A stretch of DNA of 54,160 bases from an uncultured Planctomyces sp. (GTDB taxonomy: Bacteria; Planctomycetota; Planctomycetia; Planctomycetales; Planctomycetaceae), in the NCBI GenBank assembly GCA_937904325.1, contig CALGTK010000277.1, positions 1-54,160 on the forward strand, read 5' to 3'. The notes under the pieces were generated by a model. That model worked only from the letters and a program-made list of their open reading frames with translations, did no database searches and was not told the DNA's origin. The position numbers were made by a program, and so were the translations under genes. This document shows, one piece after another, positions 8,455-17,734 of the stretch. How positions within the stretch are numbered: the first letter of the stretch is position 1; each line of letters begins with the position of its first letter.

Positions 8455-9253
8455 TCACCGCCGCGGCCGATTCCTCGGTTGATTTCGAAGAGCCCGTCGA
8501 AGTCGCCATCGCTGACGTGGTGATACTGACCACTGGTTGTTTTCATTTCTGCTACTCCCACTCCTTCCAACGGAAATAGGGAAGCTGTAAACCGACAGGC
8601 CACGCCGATCGTCGGTTCTCAGTTCGTCGATAAGAATCTGTGCGGCGTTCCTCGTCATGATCATTCGGTCGCAGAATGACATTGATTCAGAGCAGTCAAT
8701 CACGAGTATTCCCGTTCGACCGATGACGGCGATCGCTTCGACCACCACCTGGTGTGTGCTGTGGCCAGGAATCCGTGCGAAGAAAAGATTGACGGCGTTG
8801 TTTCCGGCATTGCTGAGTTCGGCTCGGACCCTGACAGCGTTTGCGAGCGACAAGTCAGAGCCAGGAAATTCTGTGAACTAGCCGGTCGCCTCGACCCACG
8901 TTCCTAATTTTAAAATCGTTTCGACGTTGTAGAGTTAAGCCCAGAGTATTGACCTGATTTGCCGCTGCGAGGCTAACTGCTGCGTCGATGACCTGAACCT
9001 GACCACCGTCTGGAGCCAGTTGAAGCTCCTGTGCGGCCAGGGCGCTGTCGACGGTGGACGGCCTATTCTGATCGAACAGGACCATCCAGCCGAAGTCGCG
9101 CGAACAGGACGCGAAGGCAGGGATGATCACGGATAGAATCGAAATCGCCCCTCGCCATGAGACTGAACCATTGTCTCGGAATTCGCTAAGTGATCTCATT
9201 TGGCTCGTCGCCGATAAGTGATGCGATCCGATTGCGACTGTAAATTCCATCAC
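8455..9253 (-). pseudogene. Frameshifted TadG-like protein with von Willebrand A domain
   Basis: Two consecutive minus-strand frames (9253-8855, then 8853-8455) together read as the first part of a planctomycete TadG-like protein. The first has the hydrophobic start RGAISILSVIIPAF, then DFGWMVLF and the helix AAVSLAAANQV. The second continues with ANAVRVRAEL, NLFFARIPGHSTHQ and the VWA metal motif LVIDCSESM, then AAQILIDELRTDD. The join lies near 8860, where the frame must slip by one base. Downstream of about 8590 the match fades and the reading becomes unlike protein, so the C-terminal half is lost. The flanks 8263-8454 and 9254-9446 show no gene. An intact relative is at 15233-16999. Confidence 0.7.
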
Positions 9254-9446
9254 TAAATCTGCAGGTCACGCTGTTCAGCCCAGTCGTGTTCTAACAGTCA
9301 AAAACATTGCTGAGAGGCGTAAACCACAGCGTTGGATGCCTGTCTGTCAGCTTTGCACTGCGAATTCGGGCTGCCTTTTGCGACATCAAAGTCACCCTGT
9401 TCAGACTAACCGAACCTAAGCACATCGTTGTCCAGCGAAACCTTCT

Positions 9447-11363
9447 GTGGCTGCATCGAGTACCCAGACCTATAATAAGTTAAGAGTCCATACGTTAGGA
9501 TGGGCCTTAAATTCTCGTCAGCGTTTTGTCGGAATCGTTAACTATTTCAATGGCCAGTCTCTGATGACCAGCTCCGGCTCATCTCCCGATTCACAGAAGC
9601 CTGCGGCGAGAGTGAACTCGTCGCCTGAGCACGAATTGTCGGCCGATGAAGCTCCCAATCTGGCACGAACGGACGAACTCTCTGCGTCATTGCTGCAGGA
9701 AATGCAGGAACGAGCGACGCTCGACCAGGCCAAACGAGACCGCGAAGCGAAACAAAAAACACCATCGCCACGCATGTTGACAACGCAATCGCAAATGGCG
9801 GCCGTTTCGGGCACTCAGCAGAGTGTTAGTTCCAGCTCTGAATTGCCTGGCGAGCTGACACTGGCTCAGACACTCTTTCCCGCGGGGATGACCAGTCCCA
9901 CACTTGATCTGAGTGACTGCACACTGGGAGAGTTCCGATTGCTAAGACGACTCGGAGCTGGCGGTATGGCTCAGGTCTATCTGGCTGAGCAGACTTCACT
10001 GAAACGCAACGTCGCCATCAAAGTCATGAGGTCCGACTTCGGCAGCGACGACACTCATCGCAAACGGTTTGAGCATGAAGCCCGCGCAGCGGCTGGACTC
10101 AACCATCCCAACATCGTGCAGGTATTCGCGGTCGGTGAAGAGGAGAACATTCAGTACATTGCGCAGGAGTATGTCCGGGGAGCCAACCTGCGGCAGTACC
10201 TGCAGAAGAAGAAGCCGCCCAATGCACAGATCTCGCTGCACCTGATGAAGCAGGTAAGCTCGGCACTGCACGTAGCTCACCAGGCGGGAATTGTCCATCG
10301 CGACATCAAGCCTGAGAATATCATGGTGACCCGACGGTTGGTTGCGAAGGTGACGGACTTTGGTCTGGCTCAACTGACGCTTGGTGGCGAACGTGTCAAC
10401 CTGACTCAAATGGGAGTCACGATGGGCACGCCGCTTTACATGAGCCCCGAACAGGTCAACGGTGCGAGCGTCGATGCTCGGAGTGACCTGTACTCAATGG
10501 GTGTTACGTTTTATCACTTGCTCTCCGGCAACCCGCCTTTTCGAGCAGCAACTGCATTTGCGCTCGCCTACAAACATCTCAATGAGGATGCGGCGCCTCT
10601 GAAAGAACTGCGGCCAGACCTGCCGCCGTCGCTGACCAGGGTCGTGCATCGATTGATGCTGAAAGATCCTGCCGAAAGATTTTCCGACGCGCGAGCCGTA
10701 CTGTCAGAACTGAAACGGATCGAAAAGTCCGGCGAGACAGGTGGCAACTTTGCCCAGACCGAAGAATCAGAGTCAGCAGGTTCGTGGCAGACGTTGAAGC
10801 AGTACGCTCTGTGGTGCCTGGTCGTTTTTCTGATCGCTGCCGTCGCTGGTCGAGATCTTCGCCAGAGAAGCCCGCTCGACGCACCGATTGAAGCAGTGAC
10901 TTCGGTCGAGATTCAAACAACGGCCAAAGAACAGGTTGAAATAGCTCGGTCTCTGAAGGACGGACCATCGCGGCCAGAACGTCAGGAAGAAGCCTGGCAG
11001 GCAGTGATTGACAACTTCGAGGAAGATCGCGAAGCAGTCCTGACGTCGCATCGTGAACTCGGCCTCTTGCAGCTTAAAGTGCGACGTTACAAAGATGCTC
11101 TTGCTCACTTCGATGAACTGGCTCGCGAAAACGACAACGACTGGAAAGCCGACGGTGTCGCCGGGCAGGCTGTGCTGGCCATGCTGGCTGGCCGCCACGA
11201 AGATTCGCACGAGCTGATTTCTATCCAGCTTGCTGACGACCGCGATCTTGTCAGCCCGGAATTGAAGAAGTTGGTTGCTGAGGCAGAGGAACGAAACCGC
11301 GAATTCAACTCGACCGATGTTGCCGATTTCGAGGCCCTGTTTGAATCGCCCGTCGAAAACTGA
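9447..11363 (+). CDS. Hanks-type serine/threonine protein kinase (kinase 1)
   Basis: 638 residues from GTG 9447; ATG 9564 (residue 40) is an equally possible start and neither has a strong ribosome-binding site. A Ser/Gln-rich, probably disordered N-terminus (to about 155) precedes a full kinase domain (about 163-430). Its motifs are a glycine loop GAGGMAQVYLAE, the catalytic lysine in VAIKVM (about 192), HRDIKPEN, TDFGLAQ and GTPLYMSPEQ. A transmembrane helix follows (ALWCLVVFLIAAVAG, about 450). The last 150 residues are helical and may be TPR-like, lying outside the cytoplasm. All catalytic residues are present, so it should be active. Targets are unknown; there is no phosphatase nearby. 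Confidence 0.93.
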   Translation: MAASSTQTYNKLRVHTLGWALNSRQRFVGIVNYFNGQSLMTSSGSSPDSQKPAARVNSSPEHELSADEAPNLARTDELSASLLQEMQERATLDQAKRDREAKQKTPSPRMLTTQSQMAAVSGTQQSVSSSSELPGELTLAQTLFPAGMTSPTLDLSDCTLGEFRLLRRLGAGGMAQVYLAEQTSLKRNVAIKVMRSDFGSDDTHRKRFEHEARAAAGLNHPNIVQVFAVGEEENIQYIAQEYVRGANLRQYLQKKKPPNAQISLHLMKQVSSALHVAHQAGIVHRDIKPENIMVTRRLVAKVTDFGLAQLTLGGERVNLTQMGVTMGTPLYMSPEQVNGASVDARSDLYSMGVTFYHLLSGNPPFRAATAFALAYKHLNEDAAPLKELRPDLPPSLTRVVHRLMLKDPAERFSDARAVLSELKRIEKSGETGGNFAQTEESESAGSWQTLKQYALWCLVVFLIAAVAGRDLRQRSPLDAPIEAVTSVEIQTTAKEQVEIARSLKDGPSRPERQEEAWQAVIDNFEEDREAVLTSHRELGLLQLKVRRYKDALAHFDELARENDNDWKADGVAGQAVLAMLAGRHEDSHELISIQLADDRDLVSPELKKLVAEAEERNREFNSTDVADFEALFESPVEN

Positions 11364-11500
11364 CACGATTCCGACATGACCGTCTGAAGTTGGAACGGAG
11401 AGGTCGGAGAAGACTCGCAGAGAGACGTAAAGCTCCCCTCTTTTCCGCATTTCCCACTTCCGTGTCTCTGTATCAGAACTCAAATTCGAGAAAGCTGACC

Positions 11501-11890
11501 GTGTTAAAAGAGCACGAAATTTATATCCGAGTCCGCTATGTCGAAGCAGATCCAATGGGCTACCTGCACCATTCCAACTACTTTACGTATTTTGAAATGG
11601 GTCGTACCGAACTCTTTCGATCTTCCGGTGGAAACTACCGCGAGATCGAAGAATCCGGACTGTTCTTCGTCGTTACAAAACTTGAATGCCGCTTCCTGGC
11701 TCCCGCACGCTACGACGACGAACTGACACTCAGCACAAAGATCATCCGCTCGACGATGGCAAAACTCGAACACGAATACGAGCTCCGCCGTGGTGACACA
11801 ATTCTGACGACAGCAAAATCAGTCCTCGCCTGCGTCGACAGCACCGGCCGAGTCCAACGCATGCCCGACTCCATCGTCGACATCGATTAA
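11501..11890 (+). CDS. Acyl-CoA thioesterase, hot-dog fold (YbgC/4-hydroxybenzoyl-CoA type)
   Basis: 129 residues from GTG 11501, which has GAGAAAG about ten bases upstream. The frame is open back to 11390, but that extension is Arg-rich and unlike the family. The family active-site region is clear: YVEADPMGYLHHSNYFTYFE, with the catalytic Asp in ADPMG, followed by the long helix MGRTELFR. Members hydrolyse acyl-CoA or acyl-ACP thioesters. YbgC proteins are often near Tol-Pal genes, but none is here. The gene is followed by a pair of palindromic repeat units, exactly as is the second thioesterase gene at 23053-23487. Confidence 0.9.
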   Translation: MLKEHEIYIRVRYVEADPMGYLHHSNYFTYFEMGRTELFRSSGGNYREIEESGLFFVVTKLECRFLAPARYDDELTLSTKIIRSTMAKLEHEYELRRGDTILTTAKSVLACVDSTGRVQRMPDSIVDID

Positions 11891-11911
11891 CTGTACGAAC
11901 TGAGGTTGAGC

Positions 11912-11966
11912 GCGTCTTGACGCACAGTTCAGGTCATTGTGCATCAAGATGCACTCTATCGAGGAA
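11912..11966. repeat. Paired palindromic repeat element (copy A)
   Basis: Unit 1 is GCGTC-TT-GACGC at 11912-11923. Unit 2 is GTGCATC-AA-GATGCAC at 11939-11954, with perfect seven-base arms, followed by TCTATCGAGGAA. The spacing between the units is about 13 bases. The same arrangement, with the same trailing sequence apart from a one-base indel, occurs at 23530-23594. Both copies lie just after a hot-dog thioesterase stop codon. Here the element sits between convergent genes, so it could also act as a terminator. Confidence 0.8.
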
Positions 11967-11992
11967 GCTTGCTGGCTGTTGCAGGATCAAGC

Positions 11993-13357
11993 CTAAACAT
12001 TGAATCGGTCTTCGCGGAGCATGTCGATGGCGTTCGAAAAGGCTTGCGTTGTCTGACTGATATCAGCGTCTGAATGCGCGAGGGATGTGGAGCCTCCCCA
12101 GCCGAACCAGTCGACACCGCCGAGGAGTAGAGCACAGCGGAATGCATGCCCGAGGCGGCCGTCGGCTTTGATGTCCAGTCTTCGCCAGTCGCCGCCGAAT
12201 GGGATTTCGTCATCAGTTGTCGGATGGGGTCCCTCGAAGTCGGCGTGAATCTTGATGGCTGAGAAGTCTCCGTAGGCTACCAGACGTGAGCTCTTTTCGG
12301 CGAAAATCTGGTTAAGAGATTGACGGAGTTTTGCAGCGGACTCGTTGGCTTTGTTGCTGGGCTCGGCCGTGGCGACGATGTCCAGGGCGGCAACCCCGGC
12401 GGCTGCGGACAGCGGGTTGGCGTTGTAAGTTCCGGGATGTTTCATTTTCTGACCGTGCGGATTGTCAAACGCCAATGCTTCCATCAGGTCAGCGCGACCG
12501 GCCAGGCAGCCGCCAGGGAGACCTCCAGCCAGCACTTTGGCAAGCGCTGTCATGTCCGGGACGATGTCGCAGTGTCCCTGGAAACAGTTCGGATGAACTC
12601 GGAAGCCGGTGATGACTTCATCCAGAAGAAAGATCACATTCTTGCGTTTCGTCAGCTCTCGGAGTCCTTGCATGAACTCCGCCCTGGCAGGAACGATGCC
12701 CCAGTGAGTGCCGTTGCCTTCGTGCAGGATGCAGGCGGGATCGTGTTCGTCGATCGCGGTTTCGACGGCTGCAAGATCGTTCGGCGGCACAAAGATAATG
12801 TCCGATGCAACGCCATCAGTGACGCCGGGCATTGTGTACTTAACGTCGTGCGGTGGATCCGAGCCCAGAATGAGACTGTCGTGCCAGCCGTGAAAGTGGC
12901 CGGCGAACTTGATGACTTTTGTTTTGCCGGTGGCAAGACGGGCGACTCGTAAAGCCATCAACGTGGCTTCCGTGCCGCTGTTAGTAAACCTGATTCTTTC
13001 AGCGGAGGGAACGAGTTGTTGGACTCGCTCGCCCCAGGCAAGCTCGAGCTCGTGGCAAGCTCCAGGGTGCGTCGAGATGGCAGCCTGTTTCTGCACCGCT
13101 TCGACCACTGCCGGGTGAGAATGGCCGAGCAGCATTGCTCCGTGCCCCATCCAGTAGTCAATCAGCACATGCTTTTCGACAGTCGTCTTGTGGGAGCCGA
13201 GCGCTTCGTTGGCGTAAATCGGGAACGGTTTCAGGTATCGAGCATCGTGAGTGACACCGCTCGGAAAGAGCTTCGTTGCACGACGGTAATGCTCAGCCGA
13301 TTTCGGAAAGCGCTCCGCGAACAAAGCTTCAATGCGTGAAGCCTGACGATCTGCCAT
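11993..13357 (-). CDS. Class III aminotransferase, glutamate-1-semialdehyde aminomutase-like
   Basis: 454 residues, a PLP enzyme of fold type I. LLDEVITGFRVHPN contains the Asp that contacts the PLP nitrogen, and ALAKVLAGGLPGG carries the Schiff-base lysine. The N-terminal segment KLFPSGVTHDARYLKPFP is typical of GSAM (HemL) and its paralogues. The substrate-entrance motifs differ from canonical HemL and the gene is not near haem genes, so a paralogous aminotransferase or mutase role is as likely as haem synthesis. The ATG at 13357 has CGGAGTC about nine bases upstream. The gene runs towards the convergent thioesterase and repeat element. Confidence 0.88.
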   Translation of the reverse strand: MADRQASRIEALFAERFPKSAEHYRRATKLFPSGVTHDARYLKPFPIYANEALGSHKTTVEKHVLIDYWMGHGAMLLGHSHPAVVEAVQKQAAISTHPGACHELELAWGERVQQLVPSAERIRFTNSGTEATLMALRVARLATGKTKVIKFAGHFHGWHDSLILGSDPPHDVKYTMPGVTDGVASDIIFVPPNDLAAVETAIDEHDPACILHEGNGTHWGIVPARAEFMQGLRELTKRKNVIFLLDEVITGFRVHPNCFQGHCDIVPDMTALAKVLAGGLPGGCLAGRADLMEALAFDNPHGQKMKHPGTYNANPLSAAAGVAALDIVATAEPSNKANESAAKLRQSLNQIFAEKSSRLVAYGDFSAIKIHADFEGPHPTTDDEIPFGGDWRRLDIKADGRLGHAFRCALLLGGVDWFGWGGSTSLAHSDADISQTTQAFSNAIDMLREDRFNV

Positions 13358-13445
13358 GACTGTTGACTCCGTAAACGATGTGAACTACCGAAAAGTGGGA
13401 TCAGTTTATGAGTTCCATCCCTGGATCATATTCAGGAAAAGAAAA

Positions 13446-13481
13446 ACGCAGAGCTCACTGAAGGCTCAGCGGACTCTGCGT
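13446..13481 (-). terminator. Rho-independent terminator of the DUF3500 gene
   Basis: An eight-base stem ACGCAGAG/CTCTGCGT (13446-13453 and 13474-13481) flanks a 20-base loop with a small inner hairpin. Read on the minus strand it is followed by TTTTTCTTTT. It begins 38 bases after the DUF3500 stop. Confidence 0.75.
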
Positions 13482-13518
13482 CTTTTAGAATTAAGCTTTA
13501 ATAAGGATAAGCGTTCCC

Positions 13519-14538
13519 CTATTTGGCGGGGAGGTTGAAGTCGCCGTCTATGTTTCGCCAGATGGCATGGACATGGTTGGCGCTGTTTTGCGTGTTGTTG
13601 TACTCGATCAGGAATGTCGGCCCCTGAACGCGGTAAGCGTGCCGGGCGTTGCGTTCGCTTTCGCCCCACCAGGCGAAGTGGATGTTGTTCTTGCCGCCTT
13701 CGTTGATCTGCTTTCGCCGTTCGGAAGCGACGTCTGCCGGCATGTTCTGAAGATACTCGGTCAGTAAGTCGGACATCAGCTTCTTCTGGTCGGCCGACAT
13801 GTCTTTGACGGCCAGCCCGACGGCGGCGCTGGTGTCTGGCTGCGTTGTTCCTCGGCTGCGTATGTCATCCGGAGCGTCTTTGGAGAGCCAGCATTTCTTA
13901 ACCTGATCCGGTGTGCATTGTTTCAGGATTTGACGAGCGATGTCTTCTTCGGCTCCGAGTACTCGGATTTCCCGGCCCGGCCCGGCGTCAACGAATCCTG
14001 GATTGGCTCCGAAGAATTCAGGCGTTGTCGAGACGAGCTCGCCGTCCACGATTGTGTAGTTGAGCGAAAGGTGATGACCTTCGATCCGCCAGGCCCACGA
14101 GCCTTTGTTCCCTGGCTTGCCAAAGATGCTGATGTAGTACTTCTTTGGGTCGCGTTTTGATCGACGCTCTTTTCGAGTGCCACCTTCCAGCAGGTAGAGC
14201 AGCTCTTCGAGGCTCATGACGTTTAAAGCCTGGTCGTAGCCGACTTCCGACAGTCCCGATCGTAAGAGGGCGAGCCCGGTCTTCAGAGCGTCTCCTTCAA
14301 GATCGCGGATCGGGAGTCCCTTCCGCTCGCGAGGGATGTAGTGCCAGTTGAGCCGTTCAGCATCGTCGAAGCTGAACGACGCCAGATCACGCTGGGCGTC
14401 TGTCAGCGTAGTGCTGAAGGCGTTGGCTGCTTCAGCCATCGCGGCTGCGGGAGCCGGTTGTTTTTGAAAGTTTGCCGTGAGCAGTGCTCCCAGCATGAGA
14501 ACTACGGACAGCGATACGACCATCTGGCGCGTTTTCAC
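13519..14538 (-). CDS. DUF3500 domain secreted protein
   Basis: 339 residues from GTG 14538, with GGAGTAAC about eight bases upstream. A signal peptide covers about residues 1-33 (MVVSLSVVLMLGALLTANF core). The body matches what I know of DUF3500: repeated LTDAQRDLASFSFDDAERLNW, GLPIRDLEGDAL, and YYISIFGKPG followed by GSWAWRIEGHHLSLNYT. No enzymatic function is established for the family. The conserved His/Trp segment is suggestive of a binding or catalytic site, but that is speculation. It appears to be a single-gene transcript ending at the terminator at 13446-13481. Confidence 0.88.
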   Translation of the reverse strand: MKTRQMVVSLSVVLMLGALLTANFQKQPAPAAAMAEAANAFSTTLTDAQRDLASFSFDDAERLNWHYIPRERKGLPIRDLEGDALKTGLALLRSGLSEVGYDQALNVMSLEELLYLLEGGTRKERRSKRDPKKYYISIFGKPGNKGSWAWRIEGHHLSLNYTIVDGELVSTTPEFFGANPGFVDAGPGREIRVLGAEEDIARQILKQCTPDQVKKCWLSKDAPDDIRSRGTTQPDTSAAVGLAVKDMSADQKKLMSDLLTEYLQNMPADVASERRKQINEGGKNNIHFAWWGESERNARHAYRVQGPTFLIEYNNTQNSANHVHAIWRNIDGDFNLPAK

Positions 14539-14728
14539 AGAAGTTACTCCGTCTTTGTCAGGAAGGTTTTTCGAGGAAGGCGATGTGCCGAGTGAGATTG
14601 CCTAATGGTGATTTCAGGCAACATAAATGATGCAGCGATGTAACAGGGTTTGCGGCTGCGGGTGTGATGTCGAAACTTGTGAGTATTGATTCTGGATTCA
14701 GGAAGTCGCCGCTCGCTAACAGGTTGCG

Positions 14729-15067
14729 CTATCCCGGGGGCCAGGACAGTGCTCTGCCTCCGAGTAAGTGGATGTGAATGTGGTCCACCGTTTGCCCCCC
14801 ATCAGTTCCGCAATTAATCACGGTGCGGTAGCCGTTCTCGAGACCGAGATCCGCGGCGACCTTTCGCGCAACCACAAACAGGTGTCCCATCAGCTCGGCG
14901 TCTCCGTCTTCAAGTTCGCTTAATGAAGCGATCTCCTTTTTCGGGATGACGAGCACGTGAGTGGGGGCCTGAGAATTAATATCTCGAAACGCCAGAGCCT
15001 CGTCGTCTTCGTAGACGATGTCGGCCGGAATTTCCCGGTTGATGATCTTTGTGAAGATGGTGGGCAT
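14729..15067 (-). CDS. HIT family (histidine triad) nucleotide-binding protein
   Basis: 112 residues from ATG 15067, which has AGGAA about six bases upstream; the frame is open to 15091 but this start fits the family. The opening [20 protein letters not shown] is the classic HIT start and the triad appears near the end as [11 protein letters not shown]. The Hint branch hydrolyses phosphoramidates such as AMP-lysine. The protein is cytoplasmic and widely conserved, usually called a housekeeping gene of unclear physiological role. It is divergent from the TadG-like gene across a 165-base gap. Confidence 0.95.
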   Translation of the reverse strand: MPTIFTKIINREIPADIVYEDDEALAFRDINSQAPTHVLVIPKKEIASLSELEDGDAELMGHLFVVARKVAADLGLENGYRTVINCGTDGGQTVDHIHIHLLGGRALSWPPG

Positions 15068-15232
15068 GACGGTTCCTGATTCGCCTTTCACATCTGCCGA
15101 AAGACAACTGGTGAAGGTAGCAGATCAGAGTTTTGAAACAAACGGAGCAGGTGAGCAAAGCTCGCGTCACTGTCTGCAGTGGATGCGTGATTGACGAATT
15201 ACCTGATTCAAAATGCCGGCGTATGGGGATCG

Positions 15233-16999
15233 ATGATGATGCACACAATCAAGGCTGGCTTCATGGCCAGAATCAGTAAAGGACAATCTCGACGCGGGAA
15301 CATCATCCTGCTTTCGACGTTTGTGGTCACGATGGCTCTGGGGTTTGCAGCCTTCAGTGTCGACATCGGATATCTGGCCGTCGCGAAAGGACAATTGCAG
15401 GCTGCCGTGGATGCAGCAACTCTTGCTGCAGCGATGGAGCTGAATCCGAACATTGACCAGAGCGTCGTCGAAACTAACGTTAAAACGGCCGCTATCGAAA
15501 TCGCTGGATTGAATCCGGTCGGAAATCATTCAGGCCTGTTGCTTGATCCAAGTGTTGACATCGAGCTGGGACGCCGTAATTGGAACTCAGCGAATTCGTC
15601 GTTCATGTTCGCGTTTGGTCCAAAGGCCGTTCCGTACAACATCGTACGCGTCACTGGTCGCCTTGATGGCGTCTGGAATGCGACGTCGGGGCAGATGGAA
15701 GATCGCAAGCTGCCTCTGATCTTTGCACCGGCGATCGACAATGACAATATGATCATGAAAGTTGGCTCGGTCGGGACCTACCAACCTCGCGACATGGTTC
15801 TGGTGCTGGACTATTCGGGGTCGATGAACGACGACACCGAGTTCAAGAGCAGCAACGAACTGGGTCACACCACAATCAACACGGCCATTGACACTATGTG
15901 GACGGAACTCGGCGAGCCGTCTTACGGCGAAATGCCGTACGCTCCGACTTACGTCACTGTCGCCGGAGTTCCTGCTGATGTCACAAACAATATTCCTCAC
16001 ATTACGGTCGAATACCGTCGGGAATCGGTCAAAATTACGTCGACGGTGGAACTCGAAAAAATTATTCTCCAAGACAATGGCAGAAATTTTCTGGAGTTTG
16101 ACGAACTCTCTGGAACGACAGGAGTATTCGCAGACAACACAAAGATTCGCCGAGTCTGGGTTGAATCAGGTGGCAATCTCGCGATTTCTGGAGACGACGC
16201 GGGCGAACGATTTGAATTCGACGATGCAGACATCGTTGGCTACCTCGGGTTGGACGCGGTGACCTATCCGCATCCATCTGGCTCATGGACTGACTTTGTC
16301 GACTACGTCAACGACGACAGCGACGTTAACGAAGCGAACTATCGATCGATGTTTGGAACGAAGTGCTTGATCAATTACTGGAACGAGCGGAAGCCGAAGT
16401 ATTCGCAGACGACCGGTTTGTCAGTCTGCACGGCTCAGCCGCTGACAGCCGCCAAGAACGCTTCGGACGTGCTGTGTGACTACATTACCGCAGTCGAAGC
16501 TGACGATCAGGTTGGGCTGTCGATCTATACGCACTCCAGTTCCAACGGAGCGTATCTGGAGAGCGGTCTCACTCACGACATTGCTTCAATCAAGCCGCTC
16601 TATCGAAATCGGCAGGCAGCCCATTACGACAATATGACTAACATTGGCGGTGGTCTGAAAGTCGCTCGCGAAGAACTTGAAAACAATGGTCGCCAGGACG
16701 CCTGCCGAGTCATCGTGCTGATGACTGACGGCGTCGCCAATCGTCCGTCCGGTTATGCCGAGCAATGGGCGATCCACCAGGCCAATCTTTGCAAGACGTC
16801 CAAGATCAAAATCATGGCAATTGCTTTGGGGCTCGGAGCTGACGAGAACCTGATGCTTCAGTTGGCAACGATTACTGGTGGGAAGCAATTCATCGTGCCG
16901 GGCGGCGGGACGATCCCTGAATACGAAGCCCAGCTCATGCAGGTTTTCCAGGATATCGCGGCAGATCGTCCGCTCAAGCTTCTACCGACCAGTTACTAA
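15233..16999 (+). CDS. TadG-like pilus-associated protein with von Willebrand A domain
   Basis: 588 residues from ATG 15233 (GGGGAT six bases upstream); the frame is open to a TTG at 15191 and an ATG at 15263 is also possible. The N-terminus is TadE/TadG-like: RRGNIILLSTFVVTMALGF spans the membrane, followed by DIGYLAVAKGQLQAAVDAAT. The VWA domain starts at VLVLDYSGSM, retaining the DxSxS metal site, and continues to VIVLMTDGVANRP. About 100 residues are inserted between these two VWA elements. Such proteins are thought to be minor surface or pilus components. The TadE-like gene follows 194 bases later. A decayed relative lies at 8455-9253. Confidence 0.88.
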   Translation: MMMHTIKAGFMARISKGQSRRGNIILLSTFVVTMALGFAAFSVDIGYLAVAKGQLQAAVDAATLAAAMELNPNIDQSVVETNVKTAAIEIAGLNPVGNHSGLLLDPSVDIELGRRNWNSANSSFMFAFGPKAVPYNIVRVTGRLDGVWNATSGQMEDRKLPLIFAPAIDNDNMIMKVGSVGTYQPRDMVLVLDYSGSMNDDTEFKSSNELGHTTINTAIDTMWTELGEPSYGEMPYAPTYVTVAGVPADVTNNIPHITVEYRRESVKITSTVELEKIILQDNGRNFLEFDELSGTTGVFADNTKIRRVWVESGGNLAISGDDAGERFEFDDADIVGYLGLDAVTYPHPSGSWTDFVDYVNDDSDVNEANYRSMFGTKCLINYWNERKPKYSQTTGLSVCTAQPLTAAKNASDVLCDYITAVEADDQVGLSIYTHSSSNGAYLESGLTHDIASIKPLYRNRQAAHYDNMTNIGGGLKVAREELENNGRQDACRVIVLMTDGVANRPSGYAEQWAIHQANLCKTSKIKIMAIALGLGADENLMLQLATITGGKQFIVPGGGTIPEYEAQLMQVFQDIAADRPLKLLPTSY

Positions 17000-17193
17000 C
17001 GTAAGAGTCAGGAATTCTTAGCAAGGTTCGTTCGTGATGCAAAAACGCAACACGTCATCGGCCCGCACGACGTGACATTTACAGCAATGTCGCAGGACCA
17101 AAGAAGCTGAATCAGATTTTATCCTTACAAGAAGTCTACGATTCCGACGTCGCAGATTTCATGAGCTACGGATTTGGCGGGAGCAACCAAATT

Positions 17194-17637
17194 ATGAAAC
17201 AGCTTATGAACAGACGACACGACCGCCGCGGAGCGGCTTTGGTTGAGATGGCCCTGGTACTTCCGATTTTTTTCGGAGTCGTACTGGGGATTGTCGAATT
17301 CGGGCGAGCGATGATGGTTAGCCAGATGGTGACCAACGCAGCTCGCGAAGCAACTCGACTGGCCATTATTGACGGGTCTACAAATCCGGATGTCGAGGGC
17401 TGGGTGGAACAATTTCTGAATGATTCGATCAACGTAGCAGCGAGTGATATTGCGGTGACAATTACCGTCGTTGCTGCACCAGGAAACGATGATCCCAACG
17501 GTCAGATCGGAAACGCGCAGGCTCGAGACCTGGTGACTGTCCACATTTCCGTTCCGTTCGACAAAGTCAGCTATGTGCCAGGGAGTTATCTCAACGGGAA
17601 AAATCTGACGGCACAAAGCTCAATGAGACACGAGTAG
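17194..17637 (+). CDS. TadE-like pseudopilin
   Basis: 147 residues from ATG 17194, with GGGAGC about nine bases upstream; the frame is open to 17161 but that ATG lacks a binding site. RRGAALVEMALVLPIFFGVV is the standard TadE start: a short basic leader, the prepilin-like glutamate, and a single transmembrane helix. EFGRAMMVSQMVTNAAREATR follows, again typical. The remaining 90 residues form the exported domain. TadE pseudopilins are minor components of Flp (type IVb) pili. No Tad ATPase, secretin or prepilin peptidase is in the window, so assembly would depend on genes elsewhere. Confidence 0.92.
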   Translation: MKQLMNRRHDRRGAALVEMALVLPIFFGVVLGIVEFGRAMMVSQMVTNAAREATRLAIIDGSTNPDVEGWVEQFLNDSINVAASDIAVTITVVAAPGNDDPNGQIGNAQARDLVTVHISVPFDKVSYVPGSYLNGKNLTAQSSMRHE

Positions 17638-17664
17638 CGTAGCTTGTGTATGAGAAGAGAGACT

Positions 17665-17703
17665 GAGAAGGCCTCGCAGCCCTTTGGGCTGCGAGGCCTT
17701 CTC
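17665..17703. terminator. Long perfect hairpin between convergent genes
   Basis: An 18-base perfect stem (GAGAAGGCCTCGCAGCCC at 17665-17682, its complement at 17686-17703) closes a three-base TTT loop. It lies 27 bases after the TadE stop and 31 bases after the MoaD-like stop. There is no strong T-run on either side, so it may be a bidirectional transcription barrier or an RNA-stabilising hairpin. Confidence 0.8.
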
Positions 17704-17734
17704 GAATTGAGCTTTCTATCCACTATGCCCCTTC

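Noticed and set aside
11390-11500. N-terminal extension of thioesterase 1
   Set aside because: The Arg-rich 37 residues do not fit the hot-dog family, and a GTG with a better-placed binding site is at 11501.
12320-12952. 210-residue plus-strand frame inside the aminotransferase gene
   Set aside because: The sense strand has a complete class III aminotransferase with all PLP motifs; this frame has no motif.
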